64,000 nt of DNA. Source: Leptospira idonii. GTDB taxonomy: Bacteria > Spirochaetota > Leptospiria > Leptospirales > Leptospiraceae. The translations under genes were made by a program, and so were the position numbers. Below the pieces are notes generated by a model. That model had not been told where the DNA came from. It saw only the letters and a list, made by a program, of their open reading frames with translations, and ran no database searches. The stretch spans positions 1 to 64,000 of the forward strand of contig NZ_RQHW01000032.1 in the NCBI RefSeq assembly GCF_004770995.1, read 5' to 3'. Position 1 is the stretch's first letter, and the number at the start of each line of letters is the position of its first letter. Below, piece after piece: positions 1 through 7,934 of the stretch.

Positions 1-218
1 CGAAATATACTTCACGCTCTCGGTCGCGAAACTTCCTGTTTCGACTCCCGAACTCCGGCATCCCTGCCTTCGTCAGGATTCCATTTGCGTCGAAAAATCT
101 GCTGCATAAGAATCCGAGAAAAACAAAGGAAGCAGAAAGAGCGTACTTACATCTTGGAATTTACCTATGATGATCTTTCTAATCTTATGATTGGCAGGAA
201 TCATCGAACCGGCAATAA

Positions 219-578
219 ACGCTCCGAACAAAGAATGAATCTCCATTATTTAGCGATGAAGGTTATCCTTGGCTTTGGGGAATTTATAAAAAACATAGAA
301 CTGTAAATCATCAGGCTCATAGTAAAGATAAAAGGTACAAGTTCTCTAAAAATCGTTGGAGTAAATTTTCTATTCACAATCAAGTTGCTGAAGGTAATCA
401 GAGAATACTCAAATCTGCTTTTAGTGCTTATTGTTATATAAAGCCTAAGTTCTCACAACTCTACCTGAATGAGCTATCATTCATCAAATCCATTCAGGCC
501 GTTGGGATGGAGAAACTGGTTCATTCAAGTAAATTTACAGGTGAACCAGTTGTGCGGTTTGGTGCTAGGGAATGCCAA
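219..578 (+). pseudogene. Remnant of an IS1595/ISXO2-like transposase (C-terminal part)
   Basis: An open frame with no start codon runs from 219 towards the end of the neighbouring flagellar gene. Its product has the spacing of the C-terminal end of ISXO2-like transposases: an HNQVAEGNQRILK segment that resembles the family's H-N-x-x-E-G-x-x-x-x-LK pattern, then IKPKFSQLYLNELSF, which resembles the PKxxxxYLxEFxF pattern. The N-terminal part and the catalytic core are absent, and 1-218 shows no convincing continuation in any frame. I saw no clear terminal inverted repeat. I infer a decayed insertion sequence that lies downstream of flgF. The family assignment is moderate and the loss of function is fairly certain. 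Confidence 0.5.
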
Positions 579-1439
579 CTAACGAATGACTTCGAACAAC
601 CTTCCTAAAAGGGAATCTTGAGTCTGCATCGTTTTCGAATTGGCTTCGTAGGCGCGATTGACTTCGATCATATCCACCATCTCGGTCACCACAGAAACAT
701 TAGATGCTTCTAAGAATCCTTGTAAAATTTGAGGAGAAAGTCTTTCGGGAAAAGGAGTCGGCTCCCCCGATTCGGGAGTATCCGCATAAAAAGAATCCCC
801 TTCCTTATCTAAATGTCTGGGGTTCTCTACAGTTCTAATCTTTAACCGGTCAATGAGTACTGGTTGGTCGTATCTGTTTTCGGAAACATTCGTTCCGTCT
901 TTGGGATCGGTTCCGATCCTGCCGTTCACATAAACCTCTCCGTTTTCTTTCACAAGAAAATTTCCTTGGTTCACTCGGATCGGCCCTTTCTCTCCTAACA
1001 AAGGAAATCCTTGGGGAGTCACCACATAACCGTTCTTATCGAGAACAAAACTTCCGCTTCTGGTCAGTCTTTCACCTCGGTTGGTTTGTACGGAAAAGAA
1101 AGCGGGGTTTTCACTTCCCGGCTGATCCTGCAGCATCAAGTCAAAATGATTGTCGGTTTTTTTTACGGCGCCTTGCTCAAAGCGGGTATACACCTCGTTC
1201 ACTTCCGCACCAAATCCAAGTTTACCGATTACAGGTGCCGTATCGAAAGAACCCATTGGGGTTTTGCCGATTCCGTCTTCCGAAAATCGGTGCAACAACA
1301 TCTCAGGAAAGGTTTTAAAAACAGTAGTATCCCTTTTGAATGCGGTTTTATCCACATTGGCAAGATTGTTTGCAATTACATCCATCCTCACCTGTTGCGA
1401 GATCATTCCGTTTGCGCCTGTATAGAGTCCTCGAATCAT
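579..1439 (-). CDS. flgF: Flagellar basal-body rod protein, FlgF/FlhO type
   Basis: A 286-residue protein of the rod/hook family that builds the periplasmic flagellar rod. The N-terminus has the family signature [15 protein letters not shown] (about residues 23-37). The C-terminus has the matching amphipathic motif [15 protein letters not shown]. It is longer and more divergent than the FlgG at 10754-11551, so FlgF or FlhO is the better call. A GAGGGAAA ribosome-binding site precedes the ATG at 1439. It lies on the same strand as flgJIHAG but is separated from them by a plus-strand block of six genes, so it probably has its own transcript. The stop codon is next to an IS remnant. Confidence 0.85.
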   Translation of the reverse strand: MIRGLYTGANGMISQQVRMDVIANNLANVDKTAFKRDTTVFKTFPEMLLHRFSEDGIGKTPMGSFDTAPVIGKLGFGAEVNEVYTRFEQGAVKKTDNHFDLMLQDQPGSENPAFFSVQTNRGERLTRSGSFVLDKNGYVVTPQGFPLLGEKGPIRVNQGNFLVKENGEVYVNGRIGTDPKDGTNVSENRYDQPVLIDRLKIRTVENPRHLDKEGDSFYADTPESGEPTPFPERLSPQILQGFLEASNVSVVTEMVDMIEVNRAYEANSKTMQTQDSLLGRLFEVIR

Positions 1440-1494
1440 ACTTTCCCTCTTCCGATACTATCCCTTCGGCCGTTTCCGAAATCTCCTAAAGAGA

Positions 1495-1517
1495 AAATGG
1501 GACATAGTTAAAAAAGA
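1495..1517. repeat. Direct repeat, copy A (GGGACATAGT element)
   Basis: The 23-base element AAATGGGACATAGT-T-AAAAAAGA lies upstream of the small secreted protein gene. A second copy with one mismatch lies at 1944-1966, upstream of the RRM gene. Both have the same orientation relative to the gene that follows. A shared regulatory site is a reasonable inference but nothing else supports it. Confidence 0.5.
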
Positions 1518-1541
1518 ATGGAAGATTACAAAAAAAATGAG

Positions 1542-1556
1542 ATTGACTTTGTCAAT
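1542..1556. promoter_or_regulatory. Perfect short dyad ATTGAC-TTT-GTCAAT
   Basis: A 6-bp perfect inverted repeat with a 3-base centre lies 45 bases upstream of the secreted protein's ATG and is followed by a run of six T. It overlaps a TTGACT that looks like a -35 box. It may be an operator or a weak terminator-like hairpin; the sequence does not decide between them. Confidence 0.3.
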
Positions 1557-1601
1557 TTTTTGCAAAAAAATCCCTGTTTCATACAGAAAAGAGGTAAAAA
1601 T

Positions 1602-1877
1602 ATGCGTAGATTTCTTTTAAGTTTATTCCTTCTCTCCTTAATCTCTTCCATTTCCCCGCTTTTGGCAGAATGCGAACCGGATGATTTTGCCTGCCAAATA
1701 GAAAGCAAGGTGGAATCCGGCGAGGGAACTCCCGCCCTAAATCCCGATAAAGTCGATGAAAAAACCCACAAACAATGCCAGAAGATCAAAGAAAGCACGA
1801 AATGTGAAAAAAAAGAAGGATGCTACTGGGATTCGACCGTCAAGGGAGGAAAATGCAAAGGCAACGGTTACAACTAA
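1602..1877 (+). CDS. Small secreted cysteine-rich protein of unknown function
   Basis: I do not recognise this family. The 91-residue product begins with a clear signal peptide (MRRFLLSLFLLSLISSISP, cleavage expected near LLA-E). The mature part is short, hydrophilic and lysine-rich and has six cysteines, the last four in the pattern C-x8-C-x5-C-x11-C, which suggests disulfides in the periplasm or outside the cell. I chose the ATG at 1602 because a GAGGT ribosome-binding site precedes it and the signal peptide starts there. A longer frame from 1518 would put a charged extension before the signal. A strong terminator follows the gene, so it is probably a single-gene transcript. Confidence 0.7.
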   Translation: MRRFLLSLFLLSLISSISPLLAECEPDDFACQIESKVESGEGTPALNPDKVDEKTHKQCQKIKESTKCEKKEGCYWDSTVKGGKCKGNGYN

Positions 1878-1893
1878 ACCATTTCGTTAGGTG

Positions 1894-1916
1894 AAAGGAG
1901 GGAACGTCCCTCCTTT
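1894..1916 (+). terminator. Rho-independent terminator after the secreted protein gene
   Basis: A perfect 10-bp stem, AAAGGAGGGA / TCCCTCCTTT, closes a 3-base loop (ACG) 17 bases after the stop codon. The T-rich end of the stem continues into TTTGTT. The stem is almost symmetric, so it could act in both directions. Confidence 0.75.
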
Positions 1917-1943
1917 GTTAGAACGCAAAAGTAATCTTCCCTG

Positions 1944-1966
1944 AAATGGGACATAGTCAAAAAAGA
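1944..1966. repeat. Direct repeat, copy B (GGGACATAGT element)
   Basis: Second copy of the 23-base element at 1495-1517, with a C in place of T after GGGACATAGT. It ends just before a TTGAAA hexamer (1968-1973) that could be a -35 box for the RRM gene at 2009. Confidence 0.5.
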
Positions 1967-2008
1967 CTTGAAATTTTTTATATTCCTTATTATTCATAAG
2001 TATCCTTT

Positions 2009-2377
2009 ATGAAGTTATCGATTGGCAACCTTCCCCAAAGTCTTTCCGAAGACCAGCTCAAAGCCCTACTGGTAGCGCATGGTTCTGTCACCAGTGTCAC
2101 AATCAAAAGAGATAAAATCACCAAGGTTTCTTTAGGTTTCGGTTCCGCAGAGATGGACGAAGCCTCCGCAGAAAAAGCGATCCAAGCTTTGAACGGAAAG
2201 GAAATCGAAGGCAAAAAGATCGTGGTTGTAAAACAGGAAGATCTAGCGGCGCAAAACGCATCGACTGATAAACAAAAGAACCTCTCCACCGGCCAAAAAA
2301 ATATCTTTGGGAAACAAGCCCAAGGAGGCGGGGGAAATACGGGAGTACAACGCCGAGGCGGAAGCCGTGGTTCCTAG
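2009..2377 (+). CDS. RRM-domain RNA-binding protein with glycine-rich tail
   Basis: A 122-residue single-RRM protein of the type found in spirochaetes and cyanobacteria. The RNP2 strand is LSIGNL near the N-terminus and the RNP1 strand is VSLGFGSAEM (about residues 40-49). The aromatic positions of RNP1 are only partly kept. From about residue 100 the protein turns into a Gly/Arg/Gln-rich tail, as in cold-inducible RNA-binding proteins, which should bind RNA without sequence specificity. The stop is only 3 bases from the ATP-grasp start, so it probably heads a co-transcribed group. No Shine-Dalgarno sequence is evident and the leader may be very short. A direct-repeat copy lies 43 bases upstream. 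Confidence 0.85.
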   Translation: MKLSIGNLPQSLSEDQLKALLVAHGSVTSVTIKRDKITKVSLGFGSAEMDEASAEKAIQALNGKEIEGKKIVVVKQEDLAAQNASTDKQKNLSTGQKNIFGKQAQGGGGNTGVQRRGGSRGS

Positions 2378-2380
2378 AGG

Positions 2381-3583
2381 ATGAAACCTCTCGAAGGTAG
2401 CTTTATTTCTATCGGAGCGGGAAAAAACCAAATCCCTCTCATTCGTGCCGCAAAAGAACGTGACCTTCATATCATCGGGGTAGATAAAAATTCCACTGCC
2501 CCCGGGTTCGAAGACTGCGACATTCGTATCTTGGAATCCACAAGCGAATACCGCAAAATCCTCCTTTCCATGGGAAAGGTTCCTCTCACCAACAAACTCT
2601 TAGGTGTAGGTACTCGTTCTTTCGGTTCCGCATCCTTTTCTGCATCCTATCTTTCCGAAAAGCTGAAGCTGCCAGGTAACTCCAGTTTGGCGGTTTCTCT
2701 TTTTTCCAATAAAAAGAAAATGAAAGTTCTGATGGAAAAACAAGGAATCCTAGTTCCTAAATCCCAAGCACTCCCGGACAAAAAAAAATCCGAAAAAAAG
2801 AAAACAGATCTTTCCTTTCCTTTGATCGCCAAACCTTCTTCAGGTTTTGGCAAAAAAGGAATTCAAATTTTGGAAGGGGAAAAAGACTGGTCCGAGTTTT
2901 CAAAATCAGCCAAAACGGATCAATGGATTTTAGAATCCAAAATCGACGGAGACGAAGTCACTGTTCTTGGTTTCGTAATTTCTAAAAAATTTCATATTCT
3001 ATCTTTAACGGATAAAATTACCACAGGTGAACCCCCTTTTCTGGAAATCGCCCACATTGCCCCTTCTCGTCGGATCGATATGACGGGAGAGATCAAAATG
3101 ATCTGTCAGTCCATCGTAAATGCAACCGGACTACAAAACGGCCCTTTCGTTGCAGAATTTAAAATCAACGAAAACGGAGAATGTTATTTGATGGAATCCG
3201 CTCCTGAAGTGGGAGGGGAATTTATCGCAGAACATCTATTAAAAGAACATTACGGATATTCTTATTTCAAAGACTTAATCTCTCTCTACGTGGGAGAAAA
3301 ACCGAAAACAAAGTTTCTGATCAAATCCCCACATAAGACCAAAACCTCAGTCATTCTATTCAGAATTCCTTCCAAAAAACAGAAATTAGTTGCGGAAGAA
3401 CCGGAATTTCCCTTGGAAGAAGGAGAAACCATTTTTTTCAAAGACGAACTTCTCAAACCGGGGACTTCTTTGGAAAAATTAGAAGGAAATGCGAAAAGAG
3501 CCTATGTTTACGGAATCTCTACGACAAAAAAAGTTTCCTCTTCCGAATGGGTTTCCCATCTGCAAGACCGCTTGAACGCATGA
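2381..3583 (+). CDS. ATP-grasp domain enzyme, substrate unknown
   Basis: A 400-residue protein with the carbamoyl-phosphate-synthase-like layout. There is an N-terminal Rossmann-like half (FISIGAGKNQIPLIRAAKERD near residue 8; VDKNSTAPGF near 34). The ATP-grasp core has the nucleotide lysine and loop KPSSGFGKKG (151-160), a second segment WILESKIDGDEV (182-193), and the metal-binding glutamates in VAEFKINENG (257-266) and MESAPEVGG (271-279). Such enzymes join a carboxylate to an amine or thiol through an acyl phosphate; the substrate cannot be read from sequence. It overlaps the next methyltransferase by ATGA and follows the RRM gene by 3 bases, which implies co-expression. Confidence 0.8.
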   Translation: MKPLEGSFISIGAGKNQIPLIRAAKERDLHIIGVDKNSTAPGFEDCDIRILESTSEYRKILLSMGKVPLTNKLLGVGTRSFGSASFSASYLSEKLKLPGNSSLAVSLFSNKKKMKVLMEKQGILVPKSQALPDKKKSEKKKTDLSFPLIAKPSSGFGKKGIQILEGEKDWSEFSKSAKTDQWILESKIDGDEVTVLGFVISKKFHILSLTDKITTGEPPFLEIAHIAPSRRIDMTGEIKMICQSIVNATGLQNGPFVAEFKINENGECYLMESAPEVGGEFIAEHLLKEHYGYSYFKDLISLYVGEKPKTKFLIKSPHKTKTSVILFRIPSKKQKLVAEEPEFPLEEGETIFFKDELLKPGTSLEKLEGNAKRAYVYGISTTKKVSSSEWVSHLQDRLNA

Positions 3584-4194
3584 AAAATGTCTGGGATCAT
3601 CATTATCAGAAAGATAAGTCCAAACTCAGTTATCCGGACGAAAATTTAGTACGGCTTCTTTCCAAAGTATCCCATACAAATAAACAAGCGCTTGATTTTG
3701 GAACCGGTTCGGGAAGACATATTTATCTTCTTTTGGACAAAGGTTACACAGTGTCCGCTTCCGATTCCTCTTCCGAATCCATCGCACAAATCAAAAATCA
3801 AAATCTTCCCGTCCAACTTTACCATACGGAGTCCCTTCCCTATCCTTTTTCCGAAAATCAATTCGGACTCATCGTTTCTTGGGGAGTCTTTCATTACAAC
3901 CAAAGAGAGACCGCCAAATCGATGCTAAAAGAACTTCATTCTTCTTTAGACAAAGGCGGATATTTGTTAGGTTCCATTCGTGCGAATACGGACACGCATC
4001 TTAAAATCGATTCGGGAGAAATGAATCTTCAGGATCTAAAGGGAGGTTATGCGGAAACATACGAACTGGAAGATCTGAAACTTTTTTTATCCGGCTTTAC
4101 GAACGTGGAAATCGGATACAGCGAAAGAACTCCTTTGGGTAAATTGGAAGAACGCATTTGCCACTGGTTTTTTTTAGCGCAGAAAAAGGGTTAA
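3580..4194 (+). CDS. Class I SAM-dependent methyltransferase (first of two)
   Basis: A 204-residue Rossmann methyltransferase. Motif I is ALDFGTGSGRH (about residues 38-48), followed by the acidic strand end VSASD. A motif IV-like stretch, LIVSWGVFHYN, lies near residue 100, and SLDKGGYLLGS matches the usual post-IV strand. I chose the ATG at 3580 because it forms an ATGA overlap with the ATP-grasp stop. An upstream in-frame ATG at 3547 lies inside that gene. The substrate is unknown. Translational coupling to the ATP-grasp enzyme suggests that both modify one metabolite, which is inference. Confidence 0.8.
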   Translation: MKNVWDHHYQKDKSKLSYPDENLVRLLSKVSHTNKQALDFGTGSGRHIYLLLDKGYTVSASDSSSESIAQIKNQNLPVQLYHTESLPYPFSENQFGLIVSWGVFHYNQRETAKSMLKELHSSLDKGGYLLGSIRANTDTHLKIDSGEMNLQDLKGGYAETYELEDLKLFLSGFTNVEIGYSERTPLGKLEERICHWFFLAQKKG

Positions 4195-5080
4195 TCCCAC
4201 GGATTTCTCCTCTCTTAGACAAGAATGCCCTACTTCAGGAAACTGTGATTGGCAGTTTTTATACAAAACTACAGGGCAGCACAAAGATTTATCCATTGTT
4301 AAATGCAATACTTGCGGACTTCAATCCTTATACCCCCGCCCGGAACAGACAACCCTTTATACAGAAGAATATTATTCAGGAAAGGCGGAATATTCCTACG
4401 TAGATGAAAGAAATACGGAAAAGTTCCACTCTTATGTTTGGGATGCCCGAATTAAGAATATCCGAAAATTCATACCCCAAGGAAGGTTTCTGGATGTAGG
4501 TTCCTCTTTCGGAGGATTTCTCAAAAGAGCTTCCCTCTTCGGATTCGAAGTGCAGGGAGTGGAGATATCTTCGTTTGCCTCCTCTCATGCGAACGCAAAC
4601 GGAATCCCAACATTTAACGGATCTTTGCTGGAAGCAAAATTTCCTGACTCACATTTTGATGTGATCAGTTTGGTGGAAGTCATAGAACATTTGGAACAAC
4701 CTCAACTGGTCTTTAGTGAACTTTCCCGCATTTTAAAACCGGGAGGTCTTCTTCTCCTGCAAACCGCTAATTTCGAAGCATGGCAGGCAAAAGATGCTGG
4801 TTCCGCCTATCACTACTATATGCCTGGCCACGTATTTTATTATTCGGATGCTCTTCTTAAAAAGATATTGACTGAGAAGGGATTTGACCGCTTTATTTCA
4901 TACTTTGGAGTGGACTTTCCCCTTTCCGCTAAACTTTTAAAGTCGAGAGGGAATTTCAGAAAATTATCCGACTATCTGCAATGGTTTCGAATCGGTTATT
5001 ACCATTTCCGTTCCAAGTGGAAAAAAGAAGGTTTTCCTATGACCTCCAGTCACGTCCTTTACTCATTTCGTTCCAGGTAG
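4190..5080 (+). CDS. Class I methyltransferase with Cys-rich N-terminus; no canonical start codon
   Basis: The methyltransferase core is clear: FLDVGSSFGGF (motif I), VISLVEVIEHLEQP, LSRILKPGGLLLLQTAN and GHVFYYSDALL. The same frame is open back to 4178. That extra part reads like a genuine N-terminal domain, with ECPTSGNC and VKCNTCGLQSLYPRP resembling the zinc-ribbon-like start common in sugar or lipid methyltransferases, then TEEYYSG. No ATG, GTG or TTG occurs in frame before the first GTG at 4547 and the ATG at 4550, both of which lie after motif I. The gene may therefore use a rare start such as ATT, or may have lost its start through a point change or indel. The coordinates mark the apparent coding extent, not a known start. 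Confidence 0.6.
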   Translation, partial: VNPTDFSSLRQECPTSGNCDWQFLYKTTGQHKDLSIVKCNTCGLQSLYPRPEQTTLYTEEYYSGKAEYSYVDERNTEKFHSYVWDARIKNIRKFIPQGRFLDVGSSFGGFLKRASLFGFEVQGVEISSFASSHANANGIPTFNGSLLEAKFPDSHFDVISLVEVIEHLEQPQLVFSELSRILKPGGLLLLQTANFEAWQAKDAGSAYHYYMPGHVFYYSDALLKKILTEKGFDRFISYFGVDFPLSAKLLKSRGNFRKLSDYLQWFRIGYYHFRSKWKKEGFPMTSSHVLYSFRSR

Positions 5081-5086
5081 GTTTAC

Positions 5087-7438
5087 ATGAATCACTCTCC
5101 GGCTCAGTCCCTCTTAATTAAACTAACAGCTGTTCCAGAAAAAAACGGAATTAGAAGAAAGCTAGTCCTGGGGATCAGACTGATCTTGGTTTCCATCCAC
5201 AGGTTCATCGCAGACGACTGTTTAACGATGGCTTCAGGACTAGCCTACACAGCAATAGTGACTTTGGTTCCTACCTTAACCGTGGCATTCGCGCTTCTCA
5301 CTGTTGCATCGGGAATTCAAACCAGACAGGATCAAATCTTTCAGGACGTAAACGGATTTCTCATCAAAAACAACATCCAGGTGGATATTACTCCCTACTG
5401 GGAAACTCTAAGCGACATCATCAACACTGCTTCACAAATCGGTGCCGTCGGTTTCATCGTATTCATCTTCTCTGCAACGGCTGTTTTGCGATCTTTGGAA
5501 AAAGCGTTCCATAGCATTTGGAAAATCGATCTTCATAGAAGTTTTATCAGTAAATTCGTATTGTATTTTTTCCTAATCTCTTTCGGCCCTCTTCTGTTCG
5601 TAGTGGGAAAAGGGATTTCGGACAAACTGACCGATACGGTAAGAGCGCCCCATTTAAAATCCATTGTTTATACCAAGAGCGGGCAACTTTGGGTGGCTGG
5701 AGAAAAAGGATACATAGGAGTAGTCTCCGATTTGAAGGAAAAAATCTCCTTCATTCCCAATGATTCCATCGATTATGAAAATATGTTATGCGTCGATTTC
5801 GAAGAGATAGAAACGGGAACATGCAAAAAGCCGAATATAGGCAAAGAGAACTTTTTCCGAATTCGTTCCCAAGGCCCTTACTTATATACAATTTCAGAAG
5901 AAGGAACCTTATTATTCAGTTTCGACGAAGGAAAAAAATGGCATGTACATTCTTTAAAAAATCTTTCCGTCAGAGACTTCGGAGTCGTGGACGACGATAC
6001 TATTTTTATCCTTACGGAAGATACAAGAACCCTGCGATACGACGTCGGTAAAAAAATCCAGGAAGTGAAACGTTTTACGGACAGATCCATAACACCTGTT
6101 CGCGTTCGCTTCTTTACGGACAAAGACGGATTCATTCTGGACCGCGAAGGACGTCTATGGAGAACTCAAGACGGTGGAAATAATTTTAATCCTCAGGTCA
6201 TCGCTAAAAAAACCCTAAACGATATATCCTTCGCGAACAGGGACGTAGGGTTCGTCGTGGGAGACAACGGCGCCATCTTCCGAACCAGAGACGGTGGAAA
6301 CAGTTGGGAAGATCTAAACCACAAAAGATATTCCTACGAAAGAGTTTGGGTATTCAGCTCTTCCCAAAAAAGAGATTTCGATATCTTCGTCTTGAACAGC
6401 CTAGGAGACATTCTCATCTCGGAAGACGGAGGAGAATCCTGGTATGTGGCTTACAAATCGAAAGGTGGAAACATATTAGATCTCATCCTTCTCTCCGAAA
6501 AACAATCCCTAGACGCAATCGATTCTTCCGTGCAAATGACAGGTGAAGAATCCGTCGAAACAGAGATCAAGGAACCAGAAGAGACAAAACTCAACGAATC
6601 TATGCTCGGAATCATCGGTGTGGGAGAGTACAATAAAATCATCCGAGTAGAGAACGATGTGAACGGTATGACTGTTTGGAAACGATACCAAGGTGGTTCT
6701 AAGTTTTTTTCCTTATATTCGATCCTGCAAATTCTGCTGCCTTTGATTTCTCTTTGGTTGTTTTTCGTTCTGCTTTATACGATCATCCCCAATACCAAGG
6801 TTCCCGTCAAAGCATCGTTTATCGGCTCTGCCATAACGGGAATCATTCTAATCATCTTCTTCTGGGGTTTCATCAATATCTACATCACTTCCTTTACGGA
6901 AAAAACCATGTTGATTTACAAAGCTTTGGCCGCCATCCCCATCTTTTTACTTACCATCTACAGTATAGGGATGATCGTTCTTTTCGGTGCGGAAGTGACT
7001 GCCACGATTCAATTCCCGGACAGATACATTTTGCCAAGACATCCTTTTGAAAACGTAGATACGTTCGTAAAACACGAGTTTTATCATACTGTAAGGTTTT
7101 TGGTTCATGTTTATCAATATCAGGAAAAAACGGGAAATCTAATCGATCAAAATACGATCAGAAAAGAACTGACTATTCCCGAAAAAGATCTAAAACTCAT
7201 TTTGAGTTCTTTGGAAACTGCAGGTTTTATCGTTCAAACCGACAAAGGAAAGTTATCTCCTGTAAAATTAAAAGAACAGGTTGATCTTCAGGAACTCTAT
7301 GATCAAACCATCTCAATGAGTTTGGGAGCGCCTAAGGAAGTGGATAAGTCTATGGTGAAACTGGGAGCGGAATTAAAATCGATCGAGACAAAGCTGAAAA
7401 CCCAGCTTCAGTCGATTGAATTCAAAAACATAATTTAA
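5087..7438 (+). CDS. YihY/BrkB-family membrane protein with inserted BNR-repeat domain
   Basis: A 783-residue inner-membrane protein, much longer than the roughly 300-420 residues usual for YihY. Residues 40-180 hold the first YihY half (ASGLAYTAIVTLVPTLTVAF, a helix near 118-136, and KFVLYFFLISFGPLLFVVG). Residues 540-645 hold the second half (helices near 545-567, 574-600 and 612-635, ending GAEVTA). A winged-helix-like cytoplasmic tail follows. Between the halves, about 185-535 contains repeats of BNR/Ycf48 type: FDEGKKW (279), RTQDGGNNF (359), RTRDGGNSW (399) and SEDGGESW (445). This part should be a periplasmic beta-propeller. A GGT ribosome-binding site overlaps the end of the preceding methyltransferase gene. 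The function of the family is not settled. Confidence 0.85.
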   Translation: MNHSPAQSLLIKLTAVPEKNGIRRKLVLGIRLILVSIHRFIADDCLTMASGLAYTAIVTLVPTLTVAFALLTVASGIQTRQDQIFQDVNGFLIKNNIQVDITPYWETLSDIINTASQIGAVGFIVFIFSATAVLRSLEKAFHSIWKIDLHRSFISKFVLYFFLISFGPLLFVVGKGISDKLTDTVRAPHLKSIVYTKSGQLWVAGEKGYIGVVSDLKEKISFIPNDSIDYENMLCVDFEEIETGTCKKPNIGKENFFRIRSQGPYLYTISEEGTLLFSFDEGKKWHVHSLKNLSVRDFGVVDDDTIFILTEDTRTLRYDVGKKIQEVKRFTDRSITPVRVRFFTDKDGFILDREGRLWRTQDGGNNFNPQVIAKKTLNDISFANRDVGFVVGDNGAIFRTRDGGNSWEDLNHKRYSYERVWVFSSSQKRDFDIFVLNSLGDILISEDGGESWYVAYKSKGGNILDLILLSEKQSLDAIDSSVQMTGEESVETEIKEPEETKLNESMLGIIGVGEYNKIIRVENDVNGMTVWKRYQGGSKFFSLYSILQILLPLISLWLFFVLLYTIIPNTKVPVKASFIGSAITGIILIIFFWGFINIYITSFTEKTMLIYKALAAIPIFLLTIYSIGMIVLFGAEVTATIQFPDRYILPRHPFENVDTFVKHEFYHTVRFLVHVYQYQEKTGNLIDQNTIRKELTIPEKDLKLILSSLETAGFIVQTDKGKLSPVKLKEQVDLQELYDQTISMSLGAPKEVDKSMVKLGAELKSIETKLKTQLQSIEFKNII

Positions 7439-7442
7439 CTAT

Positions 7443-7928
7443 CTATTTGTAAGAATTATTTTTGGCCGGAGGGAGCATAGCAGACATTTGTTTGTAAATT
7501 TGCTCCGCAAGGCCGAGAGACTCGTTTTTGGAAATTTCTTTCGAATATTCGTCGTAAAGCATATCTTCGAAAATCTCTTCCGCATACCCCCCGTCGATGA
7601 GTTTCTCTTTCTGCACTGAATTCTTCATTTCCTTCAGCATCATCTTCACGAAAACGGATTCGAATTCGACGGAAGCATCGTACAACTTTTTTCTGTAAGG
7701 ATCGTTCGAGATCTCTTCTCTGATATTTTGAGTAACAGTCAATTGGGAACTGCTGAAACGACCGGGAAGGTCATTTCTATTTTCCAGAAGTTTTTGGAAC
7801 TCGGACTTATTTTCGGAAGAAACGGATTGGTTTGCTTTGGAATTCAATGAATTCATTCTTCCGATGATGTTCTCATCACGAGAACGACTCATACGACCCG
7901 AATAATCTTGTACAGAAAATATATCCAT
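7443..7928 (-). CDS. flgJ: FlgJ-type rod-binding protein (N-terminal domain only)
   Basis: A 161-residue protein that matches the rod-capping domain of FlgJ. The diagnostic stretch is FESVFVKMMLKEMKNSV (from about residue 89), followed by GGYAEEIFEDMLYDEYS and LGLAEQIYKQM. The C-terminal muramidase domain of enterobacterial FlgJ is absent, as in other bacteria with the single-domain form, so another enzyme must open peptidoglycan for the rod. It is the last gene of flgG-flgA-flgH-flgI-flgJ, 6 bases after flgI. Its 3' end nearly meets the convergent YihY gene. Confidence 0.85.
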   Translation of the reverse strand: MDIFSVQDYSGRMSRSRDENIIGRMNSLNSKANQSVSSENKSEFQKLLENRNDLPGRFSSSQLTVTQNIREEISNDPYRKKLYDASVEFESVFVKMMLKEMKNSVQKEKLIDGGYAEEIFEDMLYDEYSKEISKNESLGLAEQIYKQMSAMLPPAKNNSYK

Positions 7929-7934
7929 GTTTCC

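Noticed and set aside
1011..1511. A 166-codon plus-strand frame over the flagellar gene
   Set aside because: It is antisense to flgF, whose product has clear family motifs; the frame has no domain and no ribosome-binding site.
4158..4403. An 81-codon frame across the methyltransferase junction
   Set aside because: It is out of frame with both methyltransferase domains and has no recognisable features.
3580..5080. One fused double methyltransferase made by frameshifting at the AAAAAGGG before 4194
   Set aside because: The needed shift is +1, not -1, so the A-run is not a classical slippery site, and the second protein has its own complete N-terminal Cys-rich domain.
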